From Coxiella endosymbiont of Amblyomma nuttalli (lineage in GTDB: Bacteria; Pseudomonadota; Gammaproteobacteria; Coxiellales; Coxiellaceae): a stretch of DNA of 64,000 nt. The stretch is taken from NCBI RefSeq assembly GCF_018107685.1, contig NZ_CP064834.1:930001-994000 (forward strand), written 5' to 3'. Shown piece by piece: positions 9,260-19,385 of the stretch (position 1 is its first letter; the number at the start of each line of letters is the position of its first letter). Made by a program: the position numbers and the translations under genes. The notes under the pieces were generated by a model. That model did not search any database, had not been told where the DNA came from, and worked only from the letters and a program-made list of their open reading frames with translations.

Positions 9260-10351
9260 TTAGCATGAGATTAATGTATGAATTTTTTCAAGACGCAATT
9301 TTTCTAGCGCTTCTGCAAATGCCCTCCCTTTTAGGGCTTTTTTTTGTAGAGACTTAATATCCACCGATCTAATTGCCTCAATAATGTGCCTAATTCTTGT
9401 ATTATGATAGGGTGTAACCGTCGAGTCAATTGAATGGCAAATAAAAAGAAATTTCTTAAAGCGTTGATTTCGACGTAAGGCATCTGTTTTTATGATGAAA
9501 TGCAACAACTCACTTTCGTTCATTTTATTACTCTTGGCATAATATGATCGAAAGCGGGCGGTTAAAAGTGCTAGTTCCGTATATTCATTTGGAAAATGAT
9601 ATCTTTGAGTTAGTGATTGAATGGTCTCAGATGAGAGATTATGAAATAAGGTAGCAAAACGAATCACACTAGATGAAGTTTTATTCGTGATAAGGGCTAA
9701 AGCGGAAATTCCTTTTTTATTCAGGTAAACTTCAGGAAATAAAGCAGAAAGCGCATCACAATCATCTAATACTTCAAAAAAACGAGCTGGTTTTTTATTA
9801 TCGAATGCACGCACCAACTCTCGCCACACCCGTTCCGGAAGTAAAGCATCTACCTCGCCGTTTTGCACCATTTTTTTCATTAGTGTTAGCGTATCGGGAT
9901 GTATAGAAAATTCTGGAAACTTAGTTGCTAAACGGGCTACTCGCAAAATTCGGACAGGGTCCTCCTGAAAAGCAGCAGAAACGTGATGCATGATTTTATT
10001 TTTAAGATCTTGTTGTCCGCCATAAGGATCGATGAGTTTTCCTTCTGATGTTTCAGCTATCGCATTGATAGTCAGATCTCTTCGTTTAAGATCATCTTCC
10101 AATGCTACATTCGGTGTTGCATGAAAAGTAAATCCTTTATATCCTTTTGCGATTTTTCGTTCTGTACGCGCAAGTGCGTATTCTTCATGAGTTTCTGGAT
10201 GTAAAAAAATGGGAAATTCTTTACCTACAGGTTTAAATCCTTTGGAAATCATCATGTTAGGAGTTGCTCCCACTACCACCCAATCTCTTTCATTCACAGG
10301 TAATCCCAATAATTTGTCTCGAACAGCACCACCTACCAAATAAACTTTCAA
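9260..10351 (-). CDS. cca: CCA-adding tRNA nucleotidyltransferase
   Basis: Adds or repairs the 3' CCA of tRNAs using CTP and ATP. It is 363 aa and starts at TTG (preceded by AAGGG). The N terminus has the nucleotidyltransferase signature [12 protein letters not shown] with the metal-binding acidic pair E21/D23 (NERDW), then [11 protein letters not shown] and the RNA-binding head domain. At the place where E. coli Cca has its HD phosphohydrolase residues this protein reads LFHNL, and the other HD-domain histidines are absent. This matches the shorter type-2 bacterial enzymes without HD activity rather than a truncation. It is divergent from psd. The two tRNA genes in this window lack encoded CCA, so the enzyme should be essential here. 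Confidence 0.94.
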   Translation of the reverse strand: MKVYLVGGAVRDKLLGLPVNERDWVVVGATPNMMISKGFKPVGKEFPIFLHPETHEEYALARTERKIAKGYKGFTFHATPNVALEDDLKRRDLTINAIAETSEGKLIDPYGGQQDLKNKIMHHVSAAFQEDPVRILRVARLATKFPEFSIHPDTLTLMKKMVQNGEVDALLPERVWRELVRAFDNKKPARFFEVLDDCDALSALFPEVYLNKKGISALALITNKTSSSVIRFATLFHNLSSETIQSLTQRYHFPNEYTELALLTARFRSYYAKSNKMNESELLHFIIKTDALRRNQRFKKFLFICHSIDSTVTPYHNTRIRHIIEAIRSVDIKSLQKKALKGRAFAEALEKLRLEKIHTLISC

Positions 10352-10443
10352 GTATATTACCCTTTACTATTGGAATTTAATTATCTTAACATGCACTCGT
10401 AGATTTGATAAGTATACCGTATTCAACCCACGATAAAGGTGTA

Positions 10444-11301
10444 GTGATTATAATCAGATTACATAAATACTTACCACAACATAGGCTGTCAAAAATTGTC
10501 GGCTGGCTGGCTGATCGTCAATGGGGATTGTTGACTCGATGGACAATCAAATTTTTTGTTTGCTATTATCGTGTGAATATGAAAGAGGCTGAACATCCTA
10601 ATATCCGCTATTATCGTTCTTTCAATACTTTTTTTACTCGCTATTTAAGAACGAACTTACGTCCTCTCGCGACAGCCTCTAATGCAATTACTGCCCCTGC
10701 CGACGGAATAATTGGAGAAGTAGGGAAATTAACTGGAACTCAAATGATTCAGGCAAAAAATCATTTTTATACAGTTTTAGATTTGTTAGGGGGAGATGAA
10801 AATCAGGCATTATTATTTCAAGATGGCCATTTTTTCACAACTTACTTAGCTCCGAGAAATTATCACCATATTCATATGCCCATTGATGGTCAATTACAGA
10901 CAATGATTCACATACCTGGTCGTTTATTTTCCGTCGACCCTATTTCTGTTCAAACCGTTCCACAGTTATTTGCTCGCAATGAGCGGGTTGTCTGTTTGTT
11001 TGAAACAAAAACAGGCCTCATGGCGATAGTGATGGTGGGCGCTATGCTAGTAGGTAGCATCAGTACAGTTTGGCATGGTACTGTGACTTCCTTTAACCAA
11101 AAGGCTATTTCTATTTGGAAATATACTGAAGCAAACATCACGTTAATTCGTGGCGAAGAGCTAGGTCATTTTAAAATGGGTTCAACGGTAATTTTGTTAT
11201 TTCCCAATCACTCAATTACTTGGGAAAAGCGACAAAAAGCTGGTGATACTCTTTGTTATGGGGAAAAGATTGGAACATTGAATATTGTTATGACACAATA
11301 A
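10444..11301 (+). CDS. psd: Phosphatidylserine decarboxylase proenzyme
   Basis: Inner-membrane pyruvoyl enzyme making phosphatidylethanolamine from phosphatidylserine. The open frame extends from a TTG at 10405 (298 aa), but homology begins just after a GTG at 10444 preceded by AAAGG, so I use that start (285 aa). With the 298-aa numbering the catalytic triad is visible: Asp in PAD (D100), His in NYHHIHMP (H157), and the self-cleavage site MGST, with cleavage between G259 and S260 and pyruvoyl formation on the Ser. The usual motif is LGST; Met for Leu is a mild change. It is divergent from cca, with about 90 bp between the starts. Confidence 0.93.
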   Translation: MIIIRLHKYLPQHRLSKIVGWLADRQWGLLTRWTIKFFVCYYRVNMKEAEHPNIRYYRSFNTFFTRYLRTNLRPLATASNAITAPADGIIGEVGKLTGTQMIQAKNHFYTVLDLLGGDENQALLFQDGHFFTTYLAPRNYHHIHMPIDGQLQTMIHIPGRLFSVDPISVQTVPQLFARNERVVCLFETKTGLMAIVMVGAMLVGSISTVWHGTVTSFNQKAISIWKYTEANITLIRGEELGHFKMGSTVILLFPNHSITWEKRQKAGDTLCYGEKIGTLNIVMTQ

Positions 11302-11877
11302 GAACAGGAACGTCACGAAATCAGAACAACCATCACCGATCGCATCAACTATTCATGAGAGCAGTTAGTCCCTCAGTCCGTGATCATCGTAAGCGATAAT
11401 GAAACAACGTATGGTTAGTCTATAATACTCTCTGAGATATGGTTCTTCCCCTTCTTCTCTCTCTCTTAATCTTCCACTCCAATCAAGGCTAAAGGATTGC
11501 ATCTGAGGGATGACAAGTTTAGTTTCTTCTCAAAATAAGAACAAAGAGGAAACCTATCATTTGTCAATGTATCTAAAATTCTGGATTAAATCATACTGCC
11601 TATACTACCACTATTTCTTATGATTTCCGATGAGAAACTTCTCACAGACGTTTCATTTTATCTTTCATAAAATTTCAGTCACTGATTGCGAATATTGATA
11701 CGTAATTCAAATCCATGATAGCATTCGATTTTTAACTGAAACATGAAATAAATTCCTAGTGTTCTATAATTTCGAGATCAATTTCGTGATACCAAAATAA
11801 ACTTTTTTAAAATGGAATAAGCGAAAATATACAACTAGCATGATACAATAAGTTCCTTTTCTAGGATTTCTGATGAA
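11302..11877. other. Gene-free stretch, 0.58 kb
   Basis: Between psd and epmB, both on the plus strand. A pyrimidine-rich patch lies near 11445-11470. No protein remnant, terminator or promoter can be supported. Confidence 0.45.
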
Positions 11878-12855
11878 ATGGGTGATTGGCAACTTTTACT
11901 GAAAACGGCAATTTCTGATCCGATCAAATTGTGGCGTGAACTTGAACTCGATCCTATAGCGATGTCTCGGATTTCTGGTGACAACGCTTTTCCTCTACGA
12001 GTACCACAAGGGTTTATAGCCCGTATGGAGAAAAAAAATCCTCGTGATCCACTATTATTGCAGGTACTACCAACCTTACAAGAATTAATCACTTGCCGAG
12101 GTTACTGCCACGATCCGCTCAATGAAAAACGGGTAAATCGGATTGCTGGACTTTTGCATAAATACTACGGACGAGTGCTAATAACGTTAAGTGGCGCATG
12201 CGCCGTCCATTGCCGCTATTGCTTTCGTCAATACTTTCCTTATAACAAAAATACCCCTGGGAAAGAAGGATGGAAACGTATTTTTAATTACTTGAAATCA
12301 GACACAAGTATTACAGAAATTATTTTGAGCGGAGGAGATCCTTTAATGGTAAAGGATACTGTATTAACAGAATTTGTTGCACAGATTGAAATGATTACTC
12401 ATATTAAACGATTACGCATTCATACCCGTCTTCCAGTGGTAATCCCTGAACGAATCACTTCTGCATTTATTGATCTATTGCGTAAATCACGTTTTCTATC
12501 AACTGTGGTTATTCATTGCAATCATCCAAATGAAATTGATCAATCAGTTATAAACGCATTTGATCCCTTGTGCCAATCAAAGATAACATTATTAAATCAA
12601 TCAGTTTTGTTAAAAAGTATTAATGATAATGCTGAAACACTCGCTCACTTAAGTGAGCGCTTATTTGAGGCTGGAATTTTACCATACTATTTACATTTTC
12701 TAGATCGAGTAAAAGGTGCCTGGCATTTTGAGGTAAGCGAACTTGAAGCAAAAAATTTATTAGCCAATTTAATGAAACGGCTACCGGGTTACTTAGTGCC
12801 CAAATTAGTGCGAGAAATTCCAAACACCTTGGCTAAAACTGCTTTTACGTTGTAA
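11878..12855 (+). CDS. epmB: EF-P (R)-beta-lysine-forming lysine 2,3-aminomutase EpmB
   Basis: Radical-SAM, PLP-dependent aminomutase (YjeK family) that converts (S)-alpha-lysine to (R)-beta-lysine for EF-P modification. It is 325 aa, like the E. coli protein, and lacks the C-terminal extension of catabolic lysine 2,3-aminomutases. The [4Fe-4S] motif CxxxCxxC is C108-C112-C115 in SGACAVHCRYCFRQ. It is followed by the SAM-binding LSGGDPL and the IHTRLPVVIP segment, and the C terminus has the PGYLVPKLVREIP segment typical of the family. A perfect 18-bp palindrome (12643-12660) lies inside the coding region. Its substrate-pathway partners efp and epmA are in the same window but not adjacent. Confidence 0.95.
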   Translation: MGDWQLLLKTAISDPIKLWRELELDPIAMSRISGDNAFPLRVPQGFIARMEKKNPRDPLLLQVLPTLQELITCRGYCHDPLNEKRVNRIAGLLHKYYGRVLITLSGACAVHCRYCFRQYFPYNKNTPGKEGWKRIFNYLKSDTSITEIILSGGDPLMVKDTVLTEFVAQIEMITHIKRLRIHTRLPVVIPERITSAFIDLLRKSRFLSTVVIHCNHPNEIDQSVINAFDPLCQSKITLLNQSVLLKSINDNAETLAHLSERLFEAGILPYYLHFLDRVKGAWHFEVSELEAKNLLANLMKRLPGYLVPKLVREIPNTLAKTAFTL

Positions 12856-13720
12856 TCTTCTCAATTTAACTAACCATTTTTTATTTACTTTCATTGTATT
12901 AATCAATCAGATCACTAGGCCTGCTTCGTATCGTATCGACGGAAAACCAAAAGATTATGGCGTTTTCTTATATAATAGTTTTGTGTCCCCTTCGTTCATA
13001 TCCCTAATAGTTAATCGTGGTTGATAATATGCTATCCAAGGAGAGTACCCTGTCTTTCTAGATATACCTTAATAAAAGCGCTATTTTCACTTAAAATCAC
13101 TATTGCTACATAATATTTTCTGATTCATAATGAGCTCTAATCTTGACGTTACCTGGCTCATCCGCTTTTACATCGATATTGAACTATCAACAATGTGAGA
13201 AGGTTTTTGATCTAAATTTTTTGGATATCCAAATAGTCAAGATGCGCTTTGTCAGTAAATTCAGCTAATAGCCGTTGCTTATTGAGTATTGTCTCCTCTA
13301 ACCCGTATGCACACTCAACTAAGAACCTGGCACCTACTTATATTAAACGAGAAATGTATCATTATTGGTAATTTTTATCCCCAAAAAATGCTCAAAGCAA
13401 TGTCCAGCTTTCACACAAGTGAAAGCAATTATGTTCATGTGAATACCCAACAGATTTTTGATTTCTCACAGGTAATCACATTATCTGCTAAGAGATGGGA
13501 GTACTCGTTTTTACTCAACAATTAAAAGACGACTGTAACACCTGCACTCTCGCCCGCACTGCACATACAAAAGGGATCTGTAGTGTTTAGTCGATGATAT
13601 GAAACAATTTTACAATTTTATAGAATTATTTGATTGACCTAGATTAACAAGTGAAAGATAATCAAAATGCATTTATTTTATGTACACGATATGCGCCGTA
13701 CAAGTGTGCCATCCAGAGAT
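12856..13720. other. Gene-free stretch, 0.8 kb
   Basis: No recognisable gene. A 78-codon frame at 13289-13525 has no family features. An 8-bp hairpin (GCTTTCAC/GTGAAAGC) lies at 13407-13426. The region just before coq7 has no convincing promoter pair. Confidence 0.45.
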
Positions 13721-14371
13721 ATGAATAACAGCCTCCGATATCATTCAGTGATCGATAAGACCATTTTGCAATGGCATGCTTTGCTAGAGATACTCTTTAA
13801 TAAACCAATAACCAAACGGGAAAATCCAGCAAAAAGGCTGGATAAGCAAATTCCTCTAACACATCTCGAGAAAAAGAAAAGCGTGGGCTTTATGCGCGTT
13901 AATCATAGTGGAGAAGTTTGTGCTCAAGCGCTTTATCGAGGACACATGGTTCTATCTAAAAATCCAACTATCCGAGCAATGTTGGCACAGGCAGTAGAAG
14001 AAGAAATCGATCATTTGGCCTGGTGCCAGGAACGTGTAAATGAATTAGGTGGACATGTCAGTTATCTAAATGTTTTTTGGTACATAAATGCTTTCTTCAT
14101 CGGCTTTCTAACAGGATTCGCCGGAGATCATTTAAGTTTAGGTTTTGTAGAAGAAACAGAAAGACAAGTAGAAATACATTTAGCCAACCATTTACGTAAA
14201 CTTCCACTAACTGACATAAAGAGCCGAAAAATCCTAAAGCAAATACAAAAAGATGAGATAAAACACGGGGAAAAAGCGAAATCTGCTGGTGCAAAATCAT
14301 TACCTCATCCAGTAAAAAAATTAATGGCTTTCCATGCAAAAGTGATGTCCACACTTGCTTATTGGATCTAA
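13721..14371 (+). CDS. coq7: Demethoxyubiquinone hydroxylase Coq7 (di-iron)
   Basis: Hydroxylates 2-octaprenyl-3-methyl-6-methoxy-1,4-benzoquinol in ubiquinone synthesis, as a peripheral inner-membrane enzyme. The di-iron ligands are all visible (numbering from the upstream ATG at 13667): E83 in [15 protein letters not shown]113/H116 in [11 protein letters not shown]165 in [12 protein letters not shown], and E197/H200 in KDEIKH. The frame is open from 13667 (234 aa). The family N terminus corresponds to the ATG at 13721 (216 aa, usual length), which I prefer although its ribosome binding site is weak. The last 51 bp overlap the convergent trpG/pabA frame. Confidence 0.94.
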   Translation: MNNSLRYHSVIDKTILQWHALLEILFNKPITKRENPAKRLDKQIPLTHLEKKKSVGFMRVNHSGEVCAQALYRGHMVLSKNPTIRAMLAQAVEEEIDHLAWCQERVNELGGHVSYLNVFWYINAFFIGFLTGFAGDHLSLGFVEETERQVEIHLANHLRKLPLTDIKSRKILKQIQKDEIKHGEKAKSAGAKSLPHPVKKLMAFHAKVMSTLAYWI

Positions 14372-14926
14372 AAAGTTCTTTAAAAGTTGGTATCCTCTTT
14401 CTGTTAGCACAGACTCTGGATGAAATTGCACGCCTTCCAACAAATAATCTTTATGACGAATACCCATGATTTCGTTTTCTGGTTCTGTCCATGCAGTAAT
14501 TTCAAATACGGCAGGAAGTGATTGTAAATCAATTAGTAAAGAATGATAGCGCGTGGCTTTAAATGGATTCTTTAGATAACGGAACATGCCTTTTCCATTG
14601 TGATAAATTGGTGATGTTTTTCCATGCATCACTCTTTGTGCAAGAACAATTTCAGCGCCAAATGCTTTGGCAATTGCTTGATGACCTAAACACACCCCTA
14701 GTAAGGGAATCTTTCCAGAAAATGTTTTAATGACTTCCATCGTCACTCCAGCTTCTTCTGGACGTCCTGGACCTGGAGAGATAACAATGTTTTTTGGATT
14801 TAATATCTGGATATCTGTAATCGAAATTTTATCATTAAAATAAACAGTCACAGAAGAGCCTAATTCTTCGAAATACTGCACCAGATTATAGGTGAAAGAA
14901 TCATAATTGTCGATTATTAATAGCAT
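14321..14926 (-). CDS. Glutamine amidotransferase subunit of anthranilate/aminodeoxychorismate synthase
   Basis: Class I glutamine amidotransferase (TrpG/PabA type) that supplies ammonia to a chorismate-using partner to make anthranilate (tryptophan) or 4-amino-4-deoxychorismate (folate). From the ATG at 14926 it is 201 aa: [18 protein letters not shown] at the N terminus, the oxyanion region [11 protein letters not shown], nucleophile C79 in LLGVCLGHQ, and H169/E171 in GVQFHPES. The family ends near LLKNFL; the last ~14 residues (ending FCMESH) are an extension reading antisense to coq7. No trpE or pabB is in the window and the usual trp neighbours are absent, so a role as PabA in folate synthesis is at least as likely as TrpG. 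Confidence 0.9.
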   Translation of the reverse strand: MLLIIDNYDSFTYNLVQYFEELGSSVTVYFNDKISITDIQILNPKNIVISPGPGRPEEAGVTMEVIKTFSGKIPLLGVCLGHQAIAKAFGAEIVLAQRVMHGKTSPIYHNGKGMFRYLKNPFKATRYHSLLIDLQSLPAVFEITAWTEPENEIMGIRHKDYLLEGVQFHPESVLTERGYQLLKNFLDPISKCGHHFCMESH

Positions 14927-15091
14927 ATCAGCATCCACACCTGTACCTGCCACGCGACTAACTGAGTCAGAACATACACGCTCTTTTGCTCCTCCTGTAA
15001 ATCCTTATACTACAAGGTTCTGCTTACTTTTGATGTCATATCCTTAATTTATTTATACTTAGACGAGAGCATGTGCTACTGAGAGACGGTC

Positions 15092-15772
15092 TTAATTATC
15101 AAAATGTAATTGTTGACGGAGAGTTTTAACTTCTTCTTTATAATTCGATGCGTAAAACAATCCTGAACCGACTACAAAAAAGTTCGCACCTGCACAAGAA
15201 ACTTCCATGATGTTATCAGCTTTAATTCCCCCGTCAATTCCGAGCATTGCTTTACTATGGACTTCATCTAACAACTTCCTCGTGAATGAAATTCTTTCCA
15301 AACTATTCGGCATAAAGACTTGCCCTGAAAACCCGGGATTAACGGACATTAATAAAACTAAATTTACTTGTTTCAAAATAAGTGGCGGCAATAACGATAC
15401 AGATTTATCTGGATTAAACGCTAATCCACTTCGCATACCAGCTTGATGGATTAACTCTATCGTCCCTTCTACATTTTTTACTATTTCAGGATGAAAAGTA
15501 ATTAAACTTGCTCCAGCCTCAGCAAAAGGTTTTATATAAACATCAGGATTGTCCACCATTAAATGCACATCAATGGGTACCGTAATTTTTGTATGACGAA
15601 GCGCCTTGCAAACGACTGCACCAAAACTTAAATTAGGAACGAAATGATGGTCCATAACATCGAAATGAATATAATCAACACCAGCATCAATTATTTGTTT
15701 TGCTTCTTCCCCTAATCGAGAAAAATCAGCGGACAAAATTGAGGCAGAAATAAATTTTTGTGTAGCTACCAT
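15092..15772 (-). CDS. rpe: Ribulose-phosphate 3-epimerase
   Basis: TIM-barrel enzyme interconverting ribulose 5-phosphate and xylulose 5-phosphate in the pentose phosphate pathway. It is 226 aa, full length. Metal-binding residues are seen in YIHFDVMDHHFVPN (H36, D38) and in VDVHLMV-type IDVHLMV. MSVNPGFSGQVF and LGIDGGI carry the phosphate loop and the catalytic Asp. It lies upstream of trpG/pabA on the same strand with about 165 bp between them. In many gammaproteobacteria gph and trpE occupy that place; neither is present here. Confidence 0.97.
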   Translation of the reverse strand: MVATQKFISASILSADFSRLGEEAKQIIDAGVDYIHFDVMDHHFVPNLSFGAVVCKALRHTKITVPIDVHLMVDNPDVYIKPFAEAGASLITFHPEIVKNVEGTIELIHQAGMRSGLAFNPDKSVSLLPPLILKQVNLVLLMSVNPGFSGQVFMPNSLERISFTRKLLDEVHSKAMLGIDGGIKADNIMEVSCAGANFFVVGSGLFYASNYKEEVKTLRQQLHFDN

Positions 15773-16296
15773 TTTCCTTCCTTCGTCATGCCCAACGGAA
15801 TACGATGAAGATTCTTACGCCACTTCTCGAGCCTTGTTTCAGATTTATTATGCGTATTCTTTTAAGTTGCTGTGTTTTCTTTGAGTGTTTATTTTGATCA
15901 TTGCAAATGATAAACCTTTTTTCCATCAATCTATCAGGATGATGCTAATTCAGCAAGCGATGATTTTTCATCTCTAACGTACACTCCCCGACTTCCTAGA
16001 AACACTCAAAATGATATGATATAGTGGCAATTACAATGATCTAAAATCCCATAGATTGAGATATCTTAACCATGATAGTGTTCATACTACATCTACTGCA
16101 ATAAAAGAAAATATTGTGCTTAAACTTATCGTGTATTTGTTTAGTCGACATATGATCGACGGCCTTTACCGTATTTATGACAGTCAGAGTATTAATAGAA
16201 ATGTGAATGTCACATGTACTTTACTTGGCATGAATTTTATTCCTATAGCCCATTACATTTGCAATACCCCTTATCCCGCCAATATATAGCAGCATG

Positions 16297-16330
16297 AATT
16301 TTACTATTACCTAAATTTTACTATTACCTA
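16297..16330. repeat. Tandem micro-duplication, 17 bp x2 (exact)
   Basis: The unit AATTTTACTATTACCTA occurs twice without spacer (16297-16313, 16314-16330). It is non-coding. Confidence 0.9.
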
Positions 16331-16886
16331 GAGCCCTAGCGATATCTTTTTTGAAAGACAAATCCTTGATTTTCTCTCAAATGCACCTCTAAGGCAATAC
16401 TTCCCATTGGTTTGACCTTACTGCATACCGAAAACATTGGTAACTTCGAATAAAAATTTATTAATAGAGTTTACCTATAAATTATTAAAGACATGATAAT
16501 TAAACCTTTGATTTAATGGACAACTAATCTGTTTTTTGTTTAACCATTGATGATCCTAATGTACTCGTGATTTATGAAACGATAAAAGGAAAAATCGACT
16601 AGTCATGGCGCAACTGTGCATTCGTGTATCAGGGGCGGCGAATTATTCTAATCAATGTTGTTACGCTAATCCCTTGTGCGCTTGTGCGTATTATTCATAT
16701 CATTTCTATAACCAGTGATTTTCTCGGAAACTTGGTAGTAGGTAAATAAGGTGAAAAACAAGAACTCACTGACTGTGATTATGGATTTACAAACAAGTTG
16801 ATTAAATACTATGTAAAAAGAATTATAGTTTATTAGAATACCATTATTGTCCTGCAGCCATAAAAATTAGTTTACCAACAAACAAG

Positions 16887-16932
16887 ATATAAGCTATTTA
16901 ATACACAAAATATGAGCTATTTAATATACAAA
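16887..16932. repeat. Tandem micro-duplication, 23 bp x2
   Basis: Two adjacent 23-bp units (16887-16909, 16910-16932) differ at two positions. They lie 60-105 bp upstream of the rsmJ start. Confidence 0.85.
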
Positions 16933-16992
16933 AGATTTATAGCTTATTATTGTCATGCACAAACCTCAGAAAAAAGTGATATACTTTAATCA

Positions 16993-17748
16993 ATGAATAT
17001 ACCGGTTGATGTCGGCTGCTCAGATTCAGTTCACCGACTGTATGCCGAAAAGACAGTTCGAAAATTGAAATTAAAATTAGCGACTAAGAATATGCACGAT
17101 TATCCTTTCTTATTAGCTATTACCCGATCTCATCTCGCACTACAATCAACTGTTACTCAAGCCCATGGTTCTATTTATATAGATTTTCTCAAAGGTGCTG
17201 TAGCACACCGAAGATTATTCGGCGGCGGCCGAAGTCAACTCCTTGCACGGGCTATTAAATTGAAATCCAATGCCTATCCGACCGTTTTAGATTTAACAGC
17301 TGGTTTAGGACGAGATGCCTTCGTATTAGCGAATTTAGGCTGTGATGTTACTATGCTCGAACGTCATCCCATTATCGCTGCTTTATTAAGAGATGGATTG
17401 GAACGTGCACAAAAGGCAAAATGGTTTCAGTTCCTAAAATTCAAATTAATCGAAACAGATGCTCAATGTTACTTATCCACCCTAAAACGATCTTATGACA
17501 TTATTTATGTAGATCCGATGTATCCTGTAAGAAAGAAATCAGCTTTGGTTAAAAAAGAAATGCGCCTATTGCGAAATATTGTTGGTGCCAACGATGATGC
17601 TACAAAATTGTTAAGTCTCGCACTACAAAAGGCCAAACACCGTGTTGTTGTTAAACGTCCCCGATTAGCACCACCACTTGACGGTGTAATACCCAACACG
17701 ACATATGCAGGTAAAAGCAGTCGATTTGATGTTTACTTTTGTAAATGA
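16993..17748 (+). CDS. rsmJ: 16S rRNA (guanine-1516-N2)-methyltransferase
   Basis: AdoMet-dependent methyltransferase of the RsmJ (YhiQ) family, modifying G1516 of 16S rRNA. It is 251 aa, normal length. LDLTAGLGRDAF (99-110) is the AdoMet-binding motif I and DPMYP (174-178) is the N-methyltransferase catalytic motif, followed by the family-specific KKSALVKKEMR. The C terminus has VVVKRPRLAPPL and KSSRFDVY, as in the E. coli protein. It converges with erpA, leaving 66 bp that contain a 13-bp tandem duplication. Confidence 0.94.
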   Translation: MNIPVDVGCSDSVHRLYAEKTVRKLKLKLATKNMHDYPFLLAITRSHLALQSTVTQAHGSIYIDFLKGAVAHRRLFGGGRSQLLARAIKLKSNAYPTVLDLTAGLGRDAFVLANLGCDVTMLERHPIIAALLRDGLERAQKAKWFQFLKFKLIETDAQCYLSTLKRSYDIIYVDPMYPVRKKSALVKKEMRLLRNIVGANDDATKLLSLALQKAKHRVVVKRPRLAPPLDGVIPNTTYAGKSSRFDVYFCK

Positions 17749-17765
17749 GATTGATTGTCAGATTG

Positions 17766-17791
17766 CTTTTTACTATACCTTTTTACTATAC
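17766..17791. repeat. Tandem micro-duplication, 13 bp x2 (exact)
   Basis: CTTTTTACTATAC occurs twice in direct succession between the convergent rsmJ and erpA stops. Confidence 0.85.
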
Positions 17792-17793
17792 CT

Positions 17794-17820
17794 TGCTTAA
17801 CATCTCCTCTTTGGTTAAGC
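17794..17820 (-). terminator. Possible weak hairpin at the rsmJ/erpA junction
   Basis: GCTTAAC (17794-17800) and GTTAAGC (17814-17820) form a 7-bp stem with a 13-nt loop that covers the erpA stop codon. There is no immediate T-run in the erpA direction, so terminator function is doubtful. Confidence 0.25.
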
Positions 17821-18228
17821 GTTAAAAGAAGAACCACATCCGCAGGTGATTTTTGCATTCGGATTGCGAATAACGAATTGAGCACCACTCACATCTTCTC
17901 GATAATCAATTTCTGCGCCGTGAAGATACTGCAGACTTAAAGGATCAACCAACAAGCGGACCAAGCTTATGTGCCCCTGCCTTTCGTTATTTGCACCTTT
18001 CTGCTTTTCATCTATTTGCTTCTCAATAATAAGATCGTCGATATTAATGGTTTCCTCAAACGTAAATCCATATTTAAAACCAGAACAACCCCCCCCTGTA
18101 ATAAATACACGCAAGTTCAGTTTGGGATTATCTTCTTCATCAATAAGCTCCTTAACTTTTCGAGCTGCTGCTTCCGTAAACACTAGAGCTGGTTGAAGAG
18201 GAGGTATTTTTTGGACTAACTCAGTCAT
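17815..18228 (-). CDS. erpA: Iron-sulfur cluster insertion protein ErpA, with internal insertion
   Basis: A-type carrier that delivers Fe-S clusters to apoproteins, including isoprenoid-synthesis enzymes. The three cluster-binding Cys are present: C48 in [11 protein letters not shown] and C129/C131 in [15 protein letters not shown] and [16 protein letters not shown] match ErpA closely. The protein is 137 aa against ~115 usual. Compared with E. coli ErpA, about 18 hydrophilic residues (roughly 72-89, including [16 protein letters not shown]) are inserted between IEKQ and [11 protein letters not shown], and the N terminus is a few residues longer. The reading frame stays open, so the protein may be functional. 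It converges with rsmJ. Confidence 0.92.
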   Translation of the reverse strand: MTELVQKIPPLQPALVFTEAAARKVKELIDEEDNPKLNLRVFITGGGCSGFKYGFTFEETINIDDLIIEKQIDEKQKGANNERQGHISLVRLLVDPLSLQYLHGAEIDYREDVSGAQFVIRNPNAKITCGCGSSFNA

Positions 18229-19385
18229 ATGGGGATTATCTAACTATTGAGTATCCACGTCAATTGCAATCACTGCTCAGTAACTGATTATTCTCAGTAA
18301 TGAGTATTTGCCTATGTAACTCTCCAGCCTTCTTGCTAAAACAAAGAAAAGAGGCTTAGTATGACGGGTACAATCCGTGTGAACTGCGAAGTAGCACGGA
18401 ACTTCACTTATTCGTTTTTAGGTATCAAAACATGAATGAATAATTCATGTTATACCGCAAAAGATCCATTATGAAGAATGCTTATCACGTGCAATTCTAA
18501 TCACGCATTCCATTTGGCATGGTGGTTCACTAGGTGTTGATGAAATTAATTTGCTAAATTAATAAAGTATAACTATAAAGTATGAACTATTGGTGTTTGG
18601 TGTTGAACACTAATATTTCCCCTTGTATGCGGTCTATCTCCTTTACAGATAAAAACTATTGTTGCTCGTTTGATTTCAAAATGATAACACTACCTTGTAC
18701 ATCATATTTCGCTATATTTATAGCTTTATCATATCTTGAAATTCTATTATTAATCTGATGTCAGTCTGACCGATTAGTATCTAATTAAAAATATCATTTA
18801 GAATACAAAAACAGCAATCATTGATCTATTAAATGCAATAAAGATTACTAAACTAAACTCGGTCAAACGCTGCATCAAATACTTCGCGTCATCGAGAATT
18901 TTTACTTTTGACAGAACTATTAATCGCTTATTGCATTACTATAAGTCCATTTAGATGCGTATCACACGGTCTATGAAAGATTTTGCTGTTTCCAAAAGAA
19001 ACACAACTGCTTTTAACTGTTGCTAATCAGCTCGAAAACCGACTGATTTAAACCATTGTCATTTCACAATTGATTTAAACATAATTTTTTGCACGCCATC
19101 ATTTAGCTCTGGAATACACTTAACCTACTGACGTGACTGACATTTTATTTTCACATACTACTATTACGCCATCAAACTATTATTTCTCGCTTATACCGCA
19201 TTAAAAGGACTACATTACTTTTAACATCCCAATTATACAAATTCGCAAGTGCACCCAATATTCTTACTCTAAATTAGATGAGTATAAGTTTTTCAGTTTT
19301 CAGATTGAGACACAACCCATTCAACTTATCACAATATCGAAAGATTATTTCTACTAATCTAATAATGATAATGGTTAGTTTATAT
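18229..19385. other. Gene-free stretch, 1.2 kb
   Basis: No credible gene. A 13/14-bp tandem duplication lies at 18562-18588. Just after it, 18592-18601 (GGTGTTTGGT) and flanking bases resemble a stretch at 44246-44255. Confidence 0.5.
18562..18588. repeat. Tandem micro-duplication, 13/14 bp x2
   Basis: ATAAAGTATAACT is followed directly by ATAAAGTATGAACT, the same unit with one inserted G. Confidence 0.8.

Larger units (their letters stand above)
15773..16992. other. Gene-free stretch, 1.2 kb
   Basis: No gene is supported; the 77-codon frame at 16056-16289 shows no family features. It carries two tandem micro-duplications: an exact 17-bp unit twice at 16297-16330 and a 23-bp unit twice (21/23 identical) at 16887-16932. 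Confidence 0.5.

Noticed and set aside
9260-10351. Cca missing its HD-domain catalytic residues as a sign of decay
   Set aside because: The length (363 aa) and lack of HD residues match the known type-2 bacterial CCA enzymes, so this is an ordinary subfamily trait.
12643-12660. 18-bp perfect palindrome CGCTCACTT/AAGTGAGCG inside epmB
   Set aside because: It is fully explained as coding sequence (Leu-Ser-Glu-Arg stretch) and needs no other role.
13289-13525. 78-codon frame between epmB and coq7
   Set aside because: No family features; composition like surrounding non-coding DNA.
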